Positions 1 to 10,987 of a stretch of DNA of 64,000 bases are shown here, in pieces; positions within the stretch are counted from its first letter, which is position 1, and every line of letters starts with the position of its first letter. The stretch is from the NCBI GenBank assembly GCA_020726505.1, contig JAHLEZ010000001.1, positions 6,798,131 through 6,862,130 on the forward strand, in the 5' to 3' direction. A program made the position numbers and the translations under genes. The DNA is from Leptodontidium sp. MPI-SDFR-AT-0119. Taxonomy: Eukaryota; Ascomycota; Leotiomycetes; Helotiales; Leptodontidiaceae. Below the pieces are notes generated by a model. That model did no database searches. It worked only from the letters and a program-made list of their open reading frames with translations, and was not told the DNA's origin.

Positions 1-457
1 GCTAGCCATTCATTGCCTCTAGAACTTCGCAAGAAAAGAGAGATGTAACTTTTATAGTAACTAACTATCTCAGGCATTTGGGGAGCGGAATAAAGGAATC
101 TACGATGGAGAGGAGAGGAGCTTGTATTATTATTTAGGGTTGTATTATCATGGGCGGAGAAAGGAGTATTGCTTTGGGGGTGTATCTGGTGGATTGGAGT
201 TGGGGAGGTTGCATTGTTTTTAGAGTTGCTTAGACTTAACATAGAGTTAGCCAAGGTTAGTATATGTATTGCTTTTAGTTAGATATTTGGGAAGGTCTCG
301 GGGCGAGACTTGCTATGGGGGGACTTGTGGAGGGCTCCTACCTATTAAGGGGTAGTGGCGCACGGACCAGGGAGTTGAGCCTTTATTCTTAGCTGTAGCC
401 TCATCCTACCTAGAGAATACAACCACGGTTCAAGACTCCACAATTCGAGGTTTCTTT
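1..457. other. Non-coding left edge
   Basis: No gene is supported here. A minus-strand open frame runs through 345-734, but it crosses the LTR-A fragment at 458-515 and has no recognisable domain, so I do not call it. The sequence is AT-rich and looks like decayed repeat. Confidence 0.5.
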
Positions 458-515
458 CCAGCGATGCTACGAGCCCGTGTCGGTTAGAATACGAGGCGCA
501 TCGTAGGTCGTAACA
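458..515 (+). repeat. LTR-A fragment (3' end)
   Basis: These 58 bases match the last part of the complete LTR-A copy at 60244-60544, from the block containing GCGATGCTACGAGCC to the terminal GTAACA. Only the 3' end of the LTR is left; no target duplication can be assigned because the other side is missing. Confidence 0.8.
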
Positions 516-926
516 GGTGGTGCAGCTATAGGAGAGGAAGTCTATTACGCTACAAAAGGAGACACTCTGCAAATCAGGCGTGAGGGCAACGACGCGAACG
601 TAATTTTGAAGTCGGAGGCAACTAGGGTGTTCGAGAGTGACTATAGAATATAAATTACAAAAAATAAGAGATGTTACGGTGTACATGGATTTTATGATAC
701 TTGGAGTCAATGTACCGGTTAATGGTTTCGGCACGTAGGGTTTTAGTTGAGGATTGAAAGAAGAAGTGATTGCAGCATGCTTAATTGACTGGAACTAGGT
801 TCCTCCACGGGATTATATACATGTGGGCACGTGACTATAATACACTTTACTCAAGAGACCATGATTGCCTAACCAACAGTTTTCCGCTACGCAGGGATGG
901 ACGTTATATATGAAAAGGAACACAGT
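516..926. other. Non-coding gap
   Basis: No coding signal is recognised between the LTR-A fragment and the DUF3435 tail. Short open frames here have no domain. Confidence 0.5.
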
Positions 927-1273
927 CTATCTTGTCCAACGCACAAACCTTGGTTCTCGAAGCTTGAAGCCGTGCACTGTCTGTACATGGCCTTTAAAAG
1001 CCTGCACGTGTTTGAGAACAAGCCCCTGAGACTTACGCGTTGGGGAACAACACCCTATCCTTGCTTGGCCTGCGGATCTTTTCCTTTGAGGTGATTACGT
1101 TCAACATGATCTATCATCTTCGAAGTGCGGTAAAAGGAACCTATCCTTTCTCCGTAGCCCCTCGATTCGACCCCAAAACAGAACAGATACTGAGTCTTGC
1201 CACAGACGAGGGGAAAGATAGGAGCGATAGGTACAATCTCAGGAGATAAGACGGTAGCGTGAGGCGACCTCAC
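927..1273 (-). pseudogene. DUF3435 C-terminal tail, second copy (degenerate)
   Basis: The minus strand encodes a diverged version of the zinc-binding C-terminus seen in the neighbouring copy: a C-x2-C pair in KTQYLFCFG, then SKMIDHVERNHL, then after a stop and a frame change FKGHVQTVHGFKLRE. The same motif order (CIFC, HMWDHVENIHL, FKNHVATVHEVRLR) occurs at 1425-1814. DUF3435 proteins are fungal tyrosine-recombinase relatives, some of which are the captains of Starship elements; that link is family knowledge, not shown by this fragment. Only the tail is present, immediately downstream of a longer relic on the same strand, so it may be a tandem remnant or a second insertion. Confidence 0.6.
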
Positions 1274-1424
1274 TATAGCCGCAGAGAGCCTCCATCAGCT
1301 CGACGGTCTCAACGCAGGGGTTGACAGCGTCCCTAAAAATATTGCATTCTCTGAACCGGAGGGAAATCTTTGACAGCTCCCAATAGTATATACCCGAAGA
1401 AGTGAAGTCGCAAGATGAAAATGA

Positions 1425-4150
1425 TTAACGAGGAAAGACGTTGGGTCGGAGGCGAACCTCGTGGACTGTCGCCACATGATTCTTGAAGAGCACCACGCCG
1501 TTAAGTATTAACTCCTCAGCCTTGCAGATAGGGTAGTGACAGATGATTCGCTGCTCTGCTGGCACGTCACGCAAGTGAATATTCTCGACATGGTCCCACA
1601 TGTGCGAAGGCCGACGAAATTTACGCGTTCGTTGCCCATACGAGAGCGCCTCGTTGCTAATACAAAATATGCACTGAGTCTTTTCGAAGACGAGGGAAAA
1701 CTTACTAGCCGGTGGGAGGGAATCGAGAGCCGGAGTAGGCACAGGGGGGCAAATAGGAGATAGCCTCTTGAGAGGACCCTTGTAGGTTGAAGAGGGTCGT
1801 CGCTGGCGAGTCATCGGTTCTTTTCGCGAGGCGAGCGCGATCTGGAGGTTAACAGCTGAGGCCTTTAGAGCAACGATGGCTTAAGGACTAAGGTCTTTGG
1901 AGAGATTGCAAAGGACCAGCTACAGTCGTGTCCGTTCTTCGAGCTAATGTTAGATGACAGGCTTAGCTCCCTCCTCCACCGTCTTGTTTAGCGGCCTATT
2001 TAACTGCCTCTTTATTATTTCATTGTAGATATAAAAGAAGTAATCCTTTTTGTGTTCGGCCTCTAGCTCATCTTTTAGGCTCTTTGTTATAGTCTTAAGC
2101 TGTTGGCCGAGTTTCTTATGCGTTTCCCTAATCTCCTTAGGCGCTCGGTTAATGAACTTGTACTCCCACTTAATCCGGGTATGTGACTCTTTGACTTGTC
2201 TTTCAAGGACGACAATCTCTGGATCCACGGCGGGGAGTCGATTTATCACTTCTCGGGGAACTTCCTTCGGAGCGCTAGGATTACATCGAATACTCATATG
2301 GGTAAAGGCCCGGGTCAGCCCATCATCAGTAATATCGCTCTCGAGATAGGCGTCTTGCACATTAAATCTCACTGCTTAATTATTGTATGCCTCGTTAAAG
2401 ACCCCGGTGAGGGGATTATGTCTCATGACTTGATCCCGTACAGCGTCAGAGGCCTTACCTAAACCAGCTGTTAGCCTTGAGAAGTTGACAATGTGACGCA
2501 AGATACATACCATCGATAGCATTAACATAGCCTTGGCGGAAACAGTAGCTCGTCAGGTTGTCTTCAAAGCCCGCGTCTCGCCCAAGACGGTTCAGGGAGA
2601 AGGCATACTTCGAGTAGGTCATAGGATCTGTCTTCGACCTCACCCAGCCGTTCGTGGTCCAGACCGACGTCCGAAAGACTGGTCGCTTGAGCCATTCGGG
2701 CTTCCAATGGATCTTCATCGCCTTCACGTTCTGACTCCCCAGGTCCGTGGCAAAGAAGGGCTCAGCCGACGTGTAGCCATCGACGAGGACCGTGTTGTCG
2801 CGGATCGCACGGGTCAAGATGTGGGAGATCGGGCAAAGGATAAGGAGGGGATTCTCCCTGAAGAGGAAGGTCGTGCTATGAGGGTTGAGTTAGCTAGGGT
2901 TTAAGGTATCTTGGAAGCGCAACATACGGTTTGGGCTTGTTATCTACCCCTTTGTGATTCTGCAAGTGGACCTTCATGGCCAACAGGTCTCTCTCTCCCC
3001 GCTTCGGGTTCTGTACGATCCAGAGACAGATGTCCTTATAACAGAGCGCCTTATACTTCCGCTTGGCCTCCTCGAACTCGCTAGGCTTGATGGTGTCCAA
3101 GTTCTGGCGCAGAGGCTCTCCACACCCGACGATCTCAGTCGTGTAGCACTTGTCCGTATCCTCTGTCCTGTCGCTGTTGTAGCCGCTATCTGAGCCAAAG
3201 TACTCGTCCATGTCTTCGTCGGCGGCGCCGTCGTTGCTTCTATCATCCTCGGAGTCGAATATCATATCGTCGTCAGATCCAGGGCCATCGTCAGCGTTGC
3301 TATCATCGTCGCACTCGGTCTCGCCATCAATGTCGGCATCGCTGTCCTCGTCGTGATCACAATGCGTCGCCTTCCGGGGTGGGCGTTCTTATTGGCCTCT
3401 TCCCTCTCGCCGAGAGGGTCTTTACTGGCTTTGCCCTTCGATGCGTTAACGAATTCCGCTGGCCGACCGCTTGTGTAGGCTTGGAACAGCATTATAGTGG
3501 CGACATCGTGACGGTCGTCCGGTCCGGCCACGGGCTTAGACTTAGACGTGGTGCGCAGCTTAAACTCGGGCTTGAGTATGCCGTCGATGTACTTTAATCA
3601 TAAATCAGCGTCTAATACAAGAACAGCGTGAGAGGATGATTGCCTTACCTTAACGACCTCGTGTCTATCATTCGCGTCCACGTATTCGCCATTCACTCGC
3701 CGGTAGAGCATCTTGAAATCCCGCCAGTATGTGTGAAGAGACCTTTTACTCCCTAACTACCGCCTCTTCGCCAAGGAGGTCTTACAAATCTAGTGGAGGA
3801 ACAACATCATCTTTCCCTTGCCGCAATTCTTCTTGAGAATAGCGGTGTACTAATTCCCTGTGTGACGATGCTTGCAGTGCCTATATCTAGTTAGCCTAAT
3901 CTGATCAAATCACTGAGATCTAAGCCTGGGGAGCTTACTTCATCCATTTCAATCTGGCGTAGTAGATACTGGCTTTAGTGTCGTCGGCGTCCAGTGGCTG
4001 TAGGAACGGTTTATTATCCAAATTGACCTCTATCTGGTCATAATCTTCCCCATTCGGCATCTGCTCCTGTCTCTCCTTTAATACTCGATTGGCGTGGGTG
4101 CGTTTTTTAAGAACATCCTCGAGGGTGTTGAAGGTGTGCGCCATTGGCAC
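1425..4150 (-). pseudogene. DUF3435 tyrosine-recombinase-like gene, degenerate
   Basis: Reading leftwards, fragments follow the order expected for DUF3435: an N-terminal piece (3935-4150), the RHDVATIMLFQAYTSGRPAE segment (3262-3531), an acidic insert leading to CYKDICLWIV and RGERDLLAMKVHLQNHKG (2894-3265), then SYCFRQGYVNAIDG (2455-2817), DQVMRHNPLTGVFNEAYNN, RAFTHMSIRCNPSAPKEVP (1950-2372), and a Cys/His C-terminus (1425-1814). Family knowledge places the recombinase catalytic residues in the FRxG and VFNxAY regions. At least one stop (TAA directly after NEAYNN) and frameshifts in the acidic segment and between blocks make it non-functional. It may be a decayed captain-type recombinase, but I see no complete element around it. 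Confidence 0.75.
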
Positions 4151-4844
4151 TTGGATGTAGGTGCCATGATCCTGTACAGGCCCAAGAAACCTCGATAGCA
4201 GCGAGGGTGTCCGCCGCCAAGGTGAGACAAGGAGGGAGGCGGTTTCGAAGAGAGATTAGGAGTCGATCGAGTAAATGCTTCGAGCGTCGACGTAGCCTAA
4301 CGATATGATGGTCGGTCGAGTTCGAGTTTATGAGTCGACAGTCGTGTGAAGAGTCAAGCTGCAGAGGGGTGGTGGAGATATGGATGGCTGCGAAGGGAGA
4401 GTAGACTTCGATGGTACTTCGCAGGGGAGGAGACCGTAGTCAATGTCGAGGACAGGGAGAAGACACGGGAACTGTCGAGTGTTCAAGGTCAGAGCCTTCG
4501 AGAGGAAGAACGTAGAGAAGATGGGCGAAAAGGAATGAGTGTAGAACCGAGGTGTAAAGTAGTGGTGCAGATGTGGAGGGCGGCGAGGAGTAAATAAACT
4601 TGGAGAGTCTTCGTGGAGGAGGGAATCGCAGCCACGGCCAAAGGAGTCGTCGAGAGTTCGAGAGAAGGTGAAGAGAGAACAGTGTGGAAAGGAAGGAGAG
4701 TGTGCAAAGGAGAAGCGATAGTTGCTAGAGGTCGAGGGTGCGAGCTACTAGGTTTGTATGCGAGCCACCGAGTAATCAAGCTATAATCTTATAGTCTTGG
4801 TCTAATAACAAGCAGATGAGGGGACATAAGAATTTGTTAAAGCA
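4151..4844. other. Purine-rich non-coding stretch
   Basis: From about 4170 to 4740 the plus strand is strongly enriched in G and A, with repeated GGAGAG and GAAGAG runs. The open frames on both strands here are low-complexity by-products of this bias. No gene is called. Confidence 0.5.
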
Positions 4845-5294
4845 ATGGCCAAGAATGAAGCGAAATTCATTCAAACCTATGCCCGTCCGCGTATGAATTA
4901 CGTTCGCTCCTTTACGGAACCTGAGTCGCCCGACGAAATGCTCTCCCTCTTGGATCGGTATCTTCAACTAGCTCCTGCCATGAAGCCTCAACCTTCTGAT
5001 GATACGCACTCGCCACCGCTTTGGCATCCGGACCTCCATCTTGACAATGTATTCGTCGACCCCGAATCAAAGCAAATTACCCACGTAATCGACTGGTAAT
5101 CAGCTGCAGTTCTCCCGTTCTTTTACCAATGTAGTGTCCCAACAATGTTCAAACATCAAGGGCCGGCGTCTGAGGACATGAGTGTCTGGCCTAAACGTCC
5201 AGAGAATTATCACAGCCTGGAACAAGTCGAGAAGGGAATGATCGATCATCTCATCGGGAGCGAGTGTCTTCATAAATATTGCCTAGCTGTTTGA
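4845..5294 (+). pseudogene. APH/AIM9-type phosphotransferase fragment
   Basis: The frame contains LWHPDLHLDNVFVDPES followed by THVIDW, the catalytic HxDxxxxN and downstream IDW motifs of the aminoglycoside-phosphotransferase-like kinase fold (fungal AIM9-like proteins). A TAA follows IDW directly, where the family normally has Q, which fits a CAA to TAA change. After it the same frame continues with SAAVLPFFYQCSVPTMF and runs to a TGA at 5292. The N-lobe is missing: nothing upstream of 4845 looks like the ATP-binding half. It is a 5'-truncated, stop-containing relic. Family assignment is good; the exact subfamily is inference. Confidence 0.75.
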
Positions 5295-5817
5295 GATGGT
5301 CGGTGGACTTGGAGCGGGGAAGTGTTTGGTAGTGGAGGTGGAAAGGCGCAAAGCTCGCTTGACTTTAGCGCTAAAAGACTCATGTGGGTGTGGTTACCAC
5401 GTGTGTGGGGCAGCTTCCAGTGGGCTGAGCCTGTAATTACAGGGCTTCGTCGCCAATCCCCCAGGTCCGTACAGGGACTTACAGCTAAACGCGGGGCGCT
5501 GCGAGGCCATTTTTGGTGTAACGGAACAAAGCCTCACATATCACTTTCAAGGTTTAAGGTGATATGAACATACAGTAGCTAAATTTTTCTATGTTCTCTC
5601 TCAATAATAGAACACGAATGCGGTGTATACTTATTTCGAGGTGTTTACAACCCCAAGCTATTAGAAATAAATGCGAAGTAAGCTTCTAATCTCTTGGCGT
5701 CTGCTTCTGGTATTTATGTAGGTAGGGTCTTCTAAATAGGATCGAAAGTCCTTAAATACTAAGATCTCTCTAAAGGAGTATATTCTATAATAATTCCTAC
5801 TCTTTGCTTACGCTTCA
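5295..5817. other. Intergenic spacer
   Basis: No gene is recognised. This AT-rich stretch lies just downstream of the stop codon of the transcription-factor gene on the minus strand and should contain its 3' UTR and polyadenylation signals; I cannot define them. Confidence 0.5.
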
Positions 5818-7859
5818 TCATATCTCTATGAAATCACTAGATATAAGCTGTGTCCTCCTCTCCACTGCGTCCCGCCACAACCCTCCCTTTGGATTCTCCC
5901 ATCTCTCATTCCATAACCTCCTTCTCAAGATACCCTTTGCCTCCTCCCACTCCACAACACCTAGCCTCTCACACACATTAGCGAACCGCTCAACGAACCA
6001 CCTCCTCATCGGCCGTCCATACGCAGCAATAGCTCCAAAAGCACAAACCCACATCAAAGTCCTCTCCGTTTCCTCGTCACGCTCGAAGGGCTCATGATCA
6101 TAAGACAGGAGAAAAGATTCCAATTCCGACTTAAGTTTCGAGACGAGGATCCCGATCGCACCAACATTGAACCGCTGATCGCGAAGACATGAGTCGATGT
6201 AAATACTCGCGGCTAGGCAGGTGAGTAAGTCTAGCCTGGAGTATTCGACTCTGGGGTGTTGAAAGAGATATACCAAGCTGCGTTGGGTAAGGTAGGTCTT
6301 GTCACTGTACCAGATGCTACCGATCTGCTCGTTAGGGCCATCTGATCCGAGGACTAGGGAAATGTAGCGTAAATCGACGAAGACTCGCTCGATATCCGTG
6401 TCGATGACTTCCCATGTTATCGCAAGATTAGGAGATGCTGATGAGGAGAGAATGGGTCCGTTGGAATTCGCGGTCCAGACGTAGGATGGGATGCCCAATG
6501 ACGGCGAGGCGTAGGGGATGATGCGAGGGATTGTGGAGAAGACACTTGAGGCGCTGATTTCGGCCCCTGTTCAAGAATGAGTTTTCTGTAATTCTTGAGA
6601 ACTAACCTTGGCCGAATACTACTACTTACAAGCTATTATGCGCTGAAGTGATGCGGGGAAATTGGCTTCCAGAAGTCCGCCTCGAAGATTTATCATTTGT
6701 TCTAGACCGCTAAGATGAGCTTTCACTGCCAAGGCGTTTCCGTTCTTGATCTACATAATAGAAACAGTCAGATTCTGTTTTCATACAGCAGTAATACAAG
6801 CTCTTGTCCAAACTCAAGTGAAAAGAATGAAAATATATAACACTTACCTCCTGGAGGACCATCCCCGCTACAGCAGCAATCGTTCCATCACTCGTTCTCT
6901 GCTCTGGTAAGCCCAACCTCTCATTGATGATCTTCATCGAAGCAGCCGTGAAAGAAAACGACTCCATGGGATCGCCTTGGCCAGTCAAGAGACGGTATGT
7001 CCCCGCGTAGTGAGAAAGAACAACGTTAAAGAACGCAATGTCGGTGAGGGCAAGTGCTAACCACGACTTGCGGACAGACACCATGAGGGAAGCAATTCGA
7101 CTTCGTTCCGTGACTAAGAGTGGGTAAGTAAAATTGAAGTTAAGATGGGTTAGATGAAGAAGAATTCGTACAATTGTGCTCGATGAGAAGACGAGTTCGG
7201 TATGGGGCGTTGCCGGGCAGATAGGACATTAGGTCTAGGCTTGGGGGAATGTGTTCGAGGTAGTCAGTATGGGATTGTAAGGCTAAAAATTCGTCCTGTA
7301 GATCTATGTTTGTAACTTTGTCTTGATTCAAACCCTCTTGGCTCATAATCTGTGGTTCGAAAGCAAAGTCGAGAAGTGAACCATCGCTAAGATGATCATC
7401 CGATGTCGTGTGGTGTATTGGCAAAAGAGGCATCGGATCTGGCGTGAACGCATCTTCAGGTAAATCCACCGGCAACGCCTCAAACATCTGCATTCTCGCT
7501 CTTGGAGAATGTGACGTGCTCGACTTCGCCGAGAGCGGTATCATCCTCGGCATGTCGTGTAGGTCCTGAAGCCCTCTAGGTAGTAAGCGGAACCTCTTTG
7601 ATTGCAATGCTTGTTGTATAATTGGCGGACTAGTAAGCTGTTTTTCGCTTTGTATATTATTCTCTGATAGGTGCTTGGCACTTTTGATCCTCCGATTCGT
7701 GTTGTTCTTCATAGCCTGTTTGCGAACTATGTAGCGGTCATGCTCGTCGATTTTCTGGTTGTCGGTTAGGGTGATGAATTCGAATGTTAGGATTGCTGGT
7801 TTAGTCTTCTGAGCGCGTGGTTTGTGTTCCTTGGGCTTAGGGGCTACCATTTTGGACAT
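5818..7859 (-). CDS. Fungal-specific transcription factor (Fungal_trans_2), no Zn cluster
   Basis: Four exons join in frame: 7859-7172, 7113-6848, 6750-6630 and 6566-5818, giving about 607 residues. Donors (GTACGA, GTAAGT, GTAAGT) and acceptors (TTAG, GTAG, ACAG) are canonical. The N-terminus has FEFITLTDNQKIDEHD and YIVRKQAMKN, the signature that opens this class of fungal regulators, usually without a Zn2Cys6 cluster; none is seen here. The middle carries LLIEHNFTERSR and LSHYAGTYRLLTGQG, then GLEQMINLRGGL, all typical of the PF11951 regulatory domain. No stops or frameshifts interrupt it. It is probably a nuclear regulator of unknown targets. Its start is the first ATG after a clear upstream gap; a second ATG lies four codons in. 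Confidence 0.85.
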
Positions 7860-9094
7860 GTTGAAAAATCAACTTAATACTTCTGAAAATGTTATTGCAG
7901 GCGGAATGCCCCGAGAGCCTGGTGCTATTGCGGTATCATCGTTCTGGATACAATTCTCTTTTTCTGTCATGAGTACATGGGAGTAGAGACGTTGGTACCA
8001 AGAGTCAGTCCAATGCATTGCTGCTTACAAATAGCCTTTTAGCCTTGTCATGGGGCGGCGGAAAATCGCGGAACCATGCTCAAGGAATTCCGGGTTGGGC
8101 ACTCCCCCCCCGCTGCCAAGTATTACTTGCATACTATGACTCTTCTCTTACATGGGAATCCAAAAGAATCTTAGGAACCTGATTAACGGTTTGTCAACTC
8201 GGATCCCTCTACCTTCATTATTATGCTACCTAAACAAACGGAATATCTTTAGAAAGATTGTGTGAAGAAAATATGATAATCAGAAAACTTGTATATAGTG
8301 AGAACGATTGGCAGGTAGCTTAACCTGAACCTTAGGATTCGAAAATAGTAGGAGAAGAAAAATCATTAGTAGCAAGGTTGAGAGTATCTATTTAAGTTTC
8401 AAAGACTGAAGTTCTGAACACATCACAGTGCTTCACAGCAAAGGGAAGAATACTGGACTATCCCGATGGCCTGGAAGGGTAGACCGTCACGGACAAAAGA
8501 TTGCTACCGCTACACTACGATTTTAGTCATGCCAATAGACGTACACGTGTTATCCCCGTCATATTAGTATCTTCAGATTTTAGAGATGTCACAAGTTTAT
8601 CACCTGACAATCACCCTCTACAACGTCCTTGACCTGGACCTGGAGCAGGCGAGCGGACAATTCCTGACCAACTGTGGTATAAACTCTCTCATGTCGCTAT
8701 CCATGCTACTCGATATTCTATTATTTGAGTTACCGCTTATTTCACTGCCCTGTGTATCATTATCGCCCTGCCTACTCGGCGTGAGGGTTGCCTAAAAGCC
8801 ACCGAATCCTAGCGTTGGGAAGTATGCACGTCGCCGCCACCATCTACTATGTTGAGAATACCTCTAACCCACGACTTGCGATTATATGTTAGGGCTCATA
8901 AACTTCTAGCTTTACACGGGATGTTGCCTATTGTAAACCTATCATTGGATGCACATCAAAGCTTCTATCCGCCTCGCTTGATCCCCGCATCGTAAGGCTG
9001 GCTTGGTAGGGTTATAACTTAACTATCTCTTGTTTCCTGATAGTTCTCAGCTACTTAAATACCTAAGTATTATTTCTTCGCTCCTTTAAGTTCA
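7860..9094. other. Long intergenic region
   Basis: About 1.2 kb separates the start of the minus-strand regulator from the start of the plus-strand AAA relic, so it holds the promoter of the former. One 69-codon open frame at 8586-8795 (+) has no recognisable domain. A C-run lies near 8104-8112. I see no gene. Confidence 0.45.
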
Positions 9095-10636
9095 ATGGCC
9101 AAAGCTAGCGTCCCCGAGACCCAAGCTGTAAAAGACACCCCCGCAAAGGCGGTTGTTAAAAACAGTTCAAACCTGTCGAAGAATTCCGCCGAATCTTCCA
9201 CGATTAAGAGTCTAGTAGTCATATCACCACCTCAAGAGCCTGGCGTGATTTGCGGGGTTAAGGACTTATACTAGGGAACAACTAGTTGTGTTTATTACAT
9301 GACATAAGCAACAGCCCCTCAAAAGAAGATCACCACCGCCGTAGCCACGGATACGAGCGGTTATATTGTCCTCGCTCGTAAATCTAAAGGTTATAGTAAC
9401 TATAGACGTGATCTCAAGCTTTACTCTATCGTTATCCAGAGTACATTGATTAGGAAAGTCTTAGATGTCGCTTTAAAAGGTTACCCAGGCATCGCCACTG
9501 GCCTCGAGAACTTCACCGTTGAAGCCCTATTCTTATATTTCTATCGTTAATAGACTGCACTCGTCGATGCCTACTTTACATCTATAGGCGAGATAGCACA
9601 ACATCTCGGACTACTCATCAATCTCCTTGACTCTGAGTTCCGCGGAACCTAGAAGGCCGTTGCGGATCTTCTAAAGAACAATGTTATCGAGTATCGATAT
9701 CTTTAGACGATCTTCTAACTAGGCTATTACATCCTCACGAAAATACACGGCCAGGACTCTATTCTCCTTCTGGATGCCGTCTCTAAGTACGATGAAACTC
9801 TTCACAAAGGCAACAGGGGATACATATTAACAGGTAGTTACATTGATTACGACGGGTCGATGACTAGCCTCGGGACGACTCGAATCAAGATTTCTGAATT
9901 CAAGGGCACAATAGCGTTGTCTGAGTTACCAGCCCTTCCATTCTCCTTCTATTCTTAATATATGCTGATAGGGAAGTCATCGAGAAGAAGCGTGTTACGA
10001 AAGGCACGCGATTTGCTGCCTTCAGGACCGGAGAGTTCTAAGAGCATGCAGGCAGAGCGTTTTCAGATGACAGGGAGAATGACAATGTCACCGAGACACA
10101 AGTATATCTCCCTCCCCTAATGTTTGGATCTCACCTCTAACCGGTGGTCAGGTCAACGGCAGAGTGATGATCGATCCATTTGCCTACTTCCAGTTCAAAA
10201 ACCACGACGGTCTTCTCCTCCATCCCCTCGGTCTCCCAGCTCCTATCATCCATCAACCAGTCTACTGTCCACATCACGGCCCTCCGCCACCACCAGGCCC
10301 TCCACTAGGCCTACCACATCCTCACCATCCTCCAAGGATAATGCCACCTCCCCTACGACAAGTATACCAAAGCAAAGACCGCAACCGCCAAACTGGTCCT
10401 CAGAAATCGGACTAGAAAGAACTAACTAACAACGAATATCTAATCTGCGTTCTATTCGTTAGAGGCTATTCCTTAAAGAGTAAGGAATGGGTCCTACTTA
10501 ATATCGAGAATCTGAGACCAATTTAATAGACCGAGGATCTGTTCGAGAACTTGGTGTTACTAGCTGAGGAAAAGGATCTGTTACTCGCACTTGCAAAGAG
10601 CCATTGTGACGCGAAAGCAAAAACTTTCGATGACTT
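9095..10636 (+). pseudogene. AAA ATPase gene, 5' part (DUF7025 region), decayed and split
   Basis: From the ATG at 9095 the frame shows the order of fungal DUF7025-AAA proteins: a KSKGYSNYRRDLKLYSIVIQ segment, LKGYPGI, LGLLINLLDSEF, YIDYDG, ISEFKGT, GRVMIDPFAYFQF, NEYLICVLFVRGYSLKSKEW, and LFENLV before the AAA core. Many in-frame stops break it (TAG at 9272, TAA TAG at 9548-9553, and others). Several fit C to T or G to A changes, for example CAA CAG to TAA TAG, and TGG to TAG within L-stop-TIF. The frame stops at KTFDD, where a LINE has inserted; the rest of the gene resumes at 16605. Function in the intact family is ATP-driven remodelling of unknown substrates. Confidence 0.8.
10623..10636. 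repeat. LINE target-site duplication, left copy
   Basis: ACTTTCGATGACTT is repeated exactly at 16605-16618. The two copies bracket the LINE and belong to the AAA gene codons for TFDD. Confidence 0.95.
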
Positions 10637-10861
10637 ATTATTATTATTATTATTATTCCTTTTTACATGCTATGTGAGTCTATGACTATGCAGCATGGCG
10701 GGATTTCTCCCTAGCTGTTTGAGCTGATTCTAATACAAAAGAAAGCTGTGATACAGGGTTGGGGGCTCTGTCTGATGTGTTCTAAGCGCTGGTGAGGGTC
10801 TTGCCCTATTTGTACAAAAGAAAGGTGTTTTAACAGTCTCTAGTCATGTGACTAGTCGCCA

Positions 10862-10926
10862 TCCTCCTCCTCCTCCTCCTCCTCCTCCTCCTCCTCCTCC
10901 TCCTCCTCCTCCTCCTCCTCCTCCTC
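10862..10926. repeat. (TCC)n microsatellite in the LINE 3' UTR
   Basis: About 65 bases of uninterrupted TCC units (GGA on the element strand) lie between the end of ORF2 and the tail. The proline-rich open frame that crosses it on the plus strand is an artefact of the repeat. Confidence 0.95.
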
Positions 10927-10987
10927 TACTTCTTCCCCCCTCCCCAGGTGCCACGCTCTCGTGGCTACCTTCGTGGTCTTTAGGAAT

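Noticed and set aside
10124..10429. Two overlapping Pro/Ser-rich frames
   Set aside because: They are the linker of the decayed AAA gene read in two frames.
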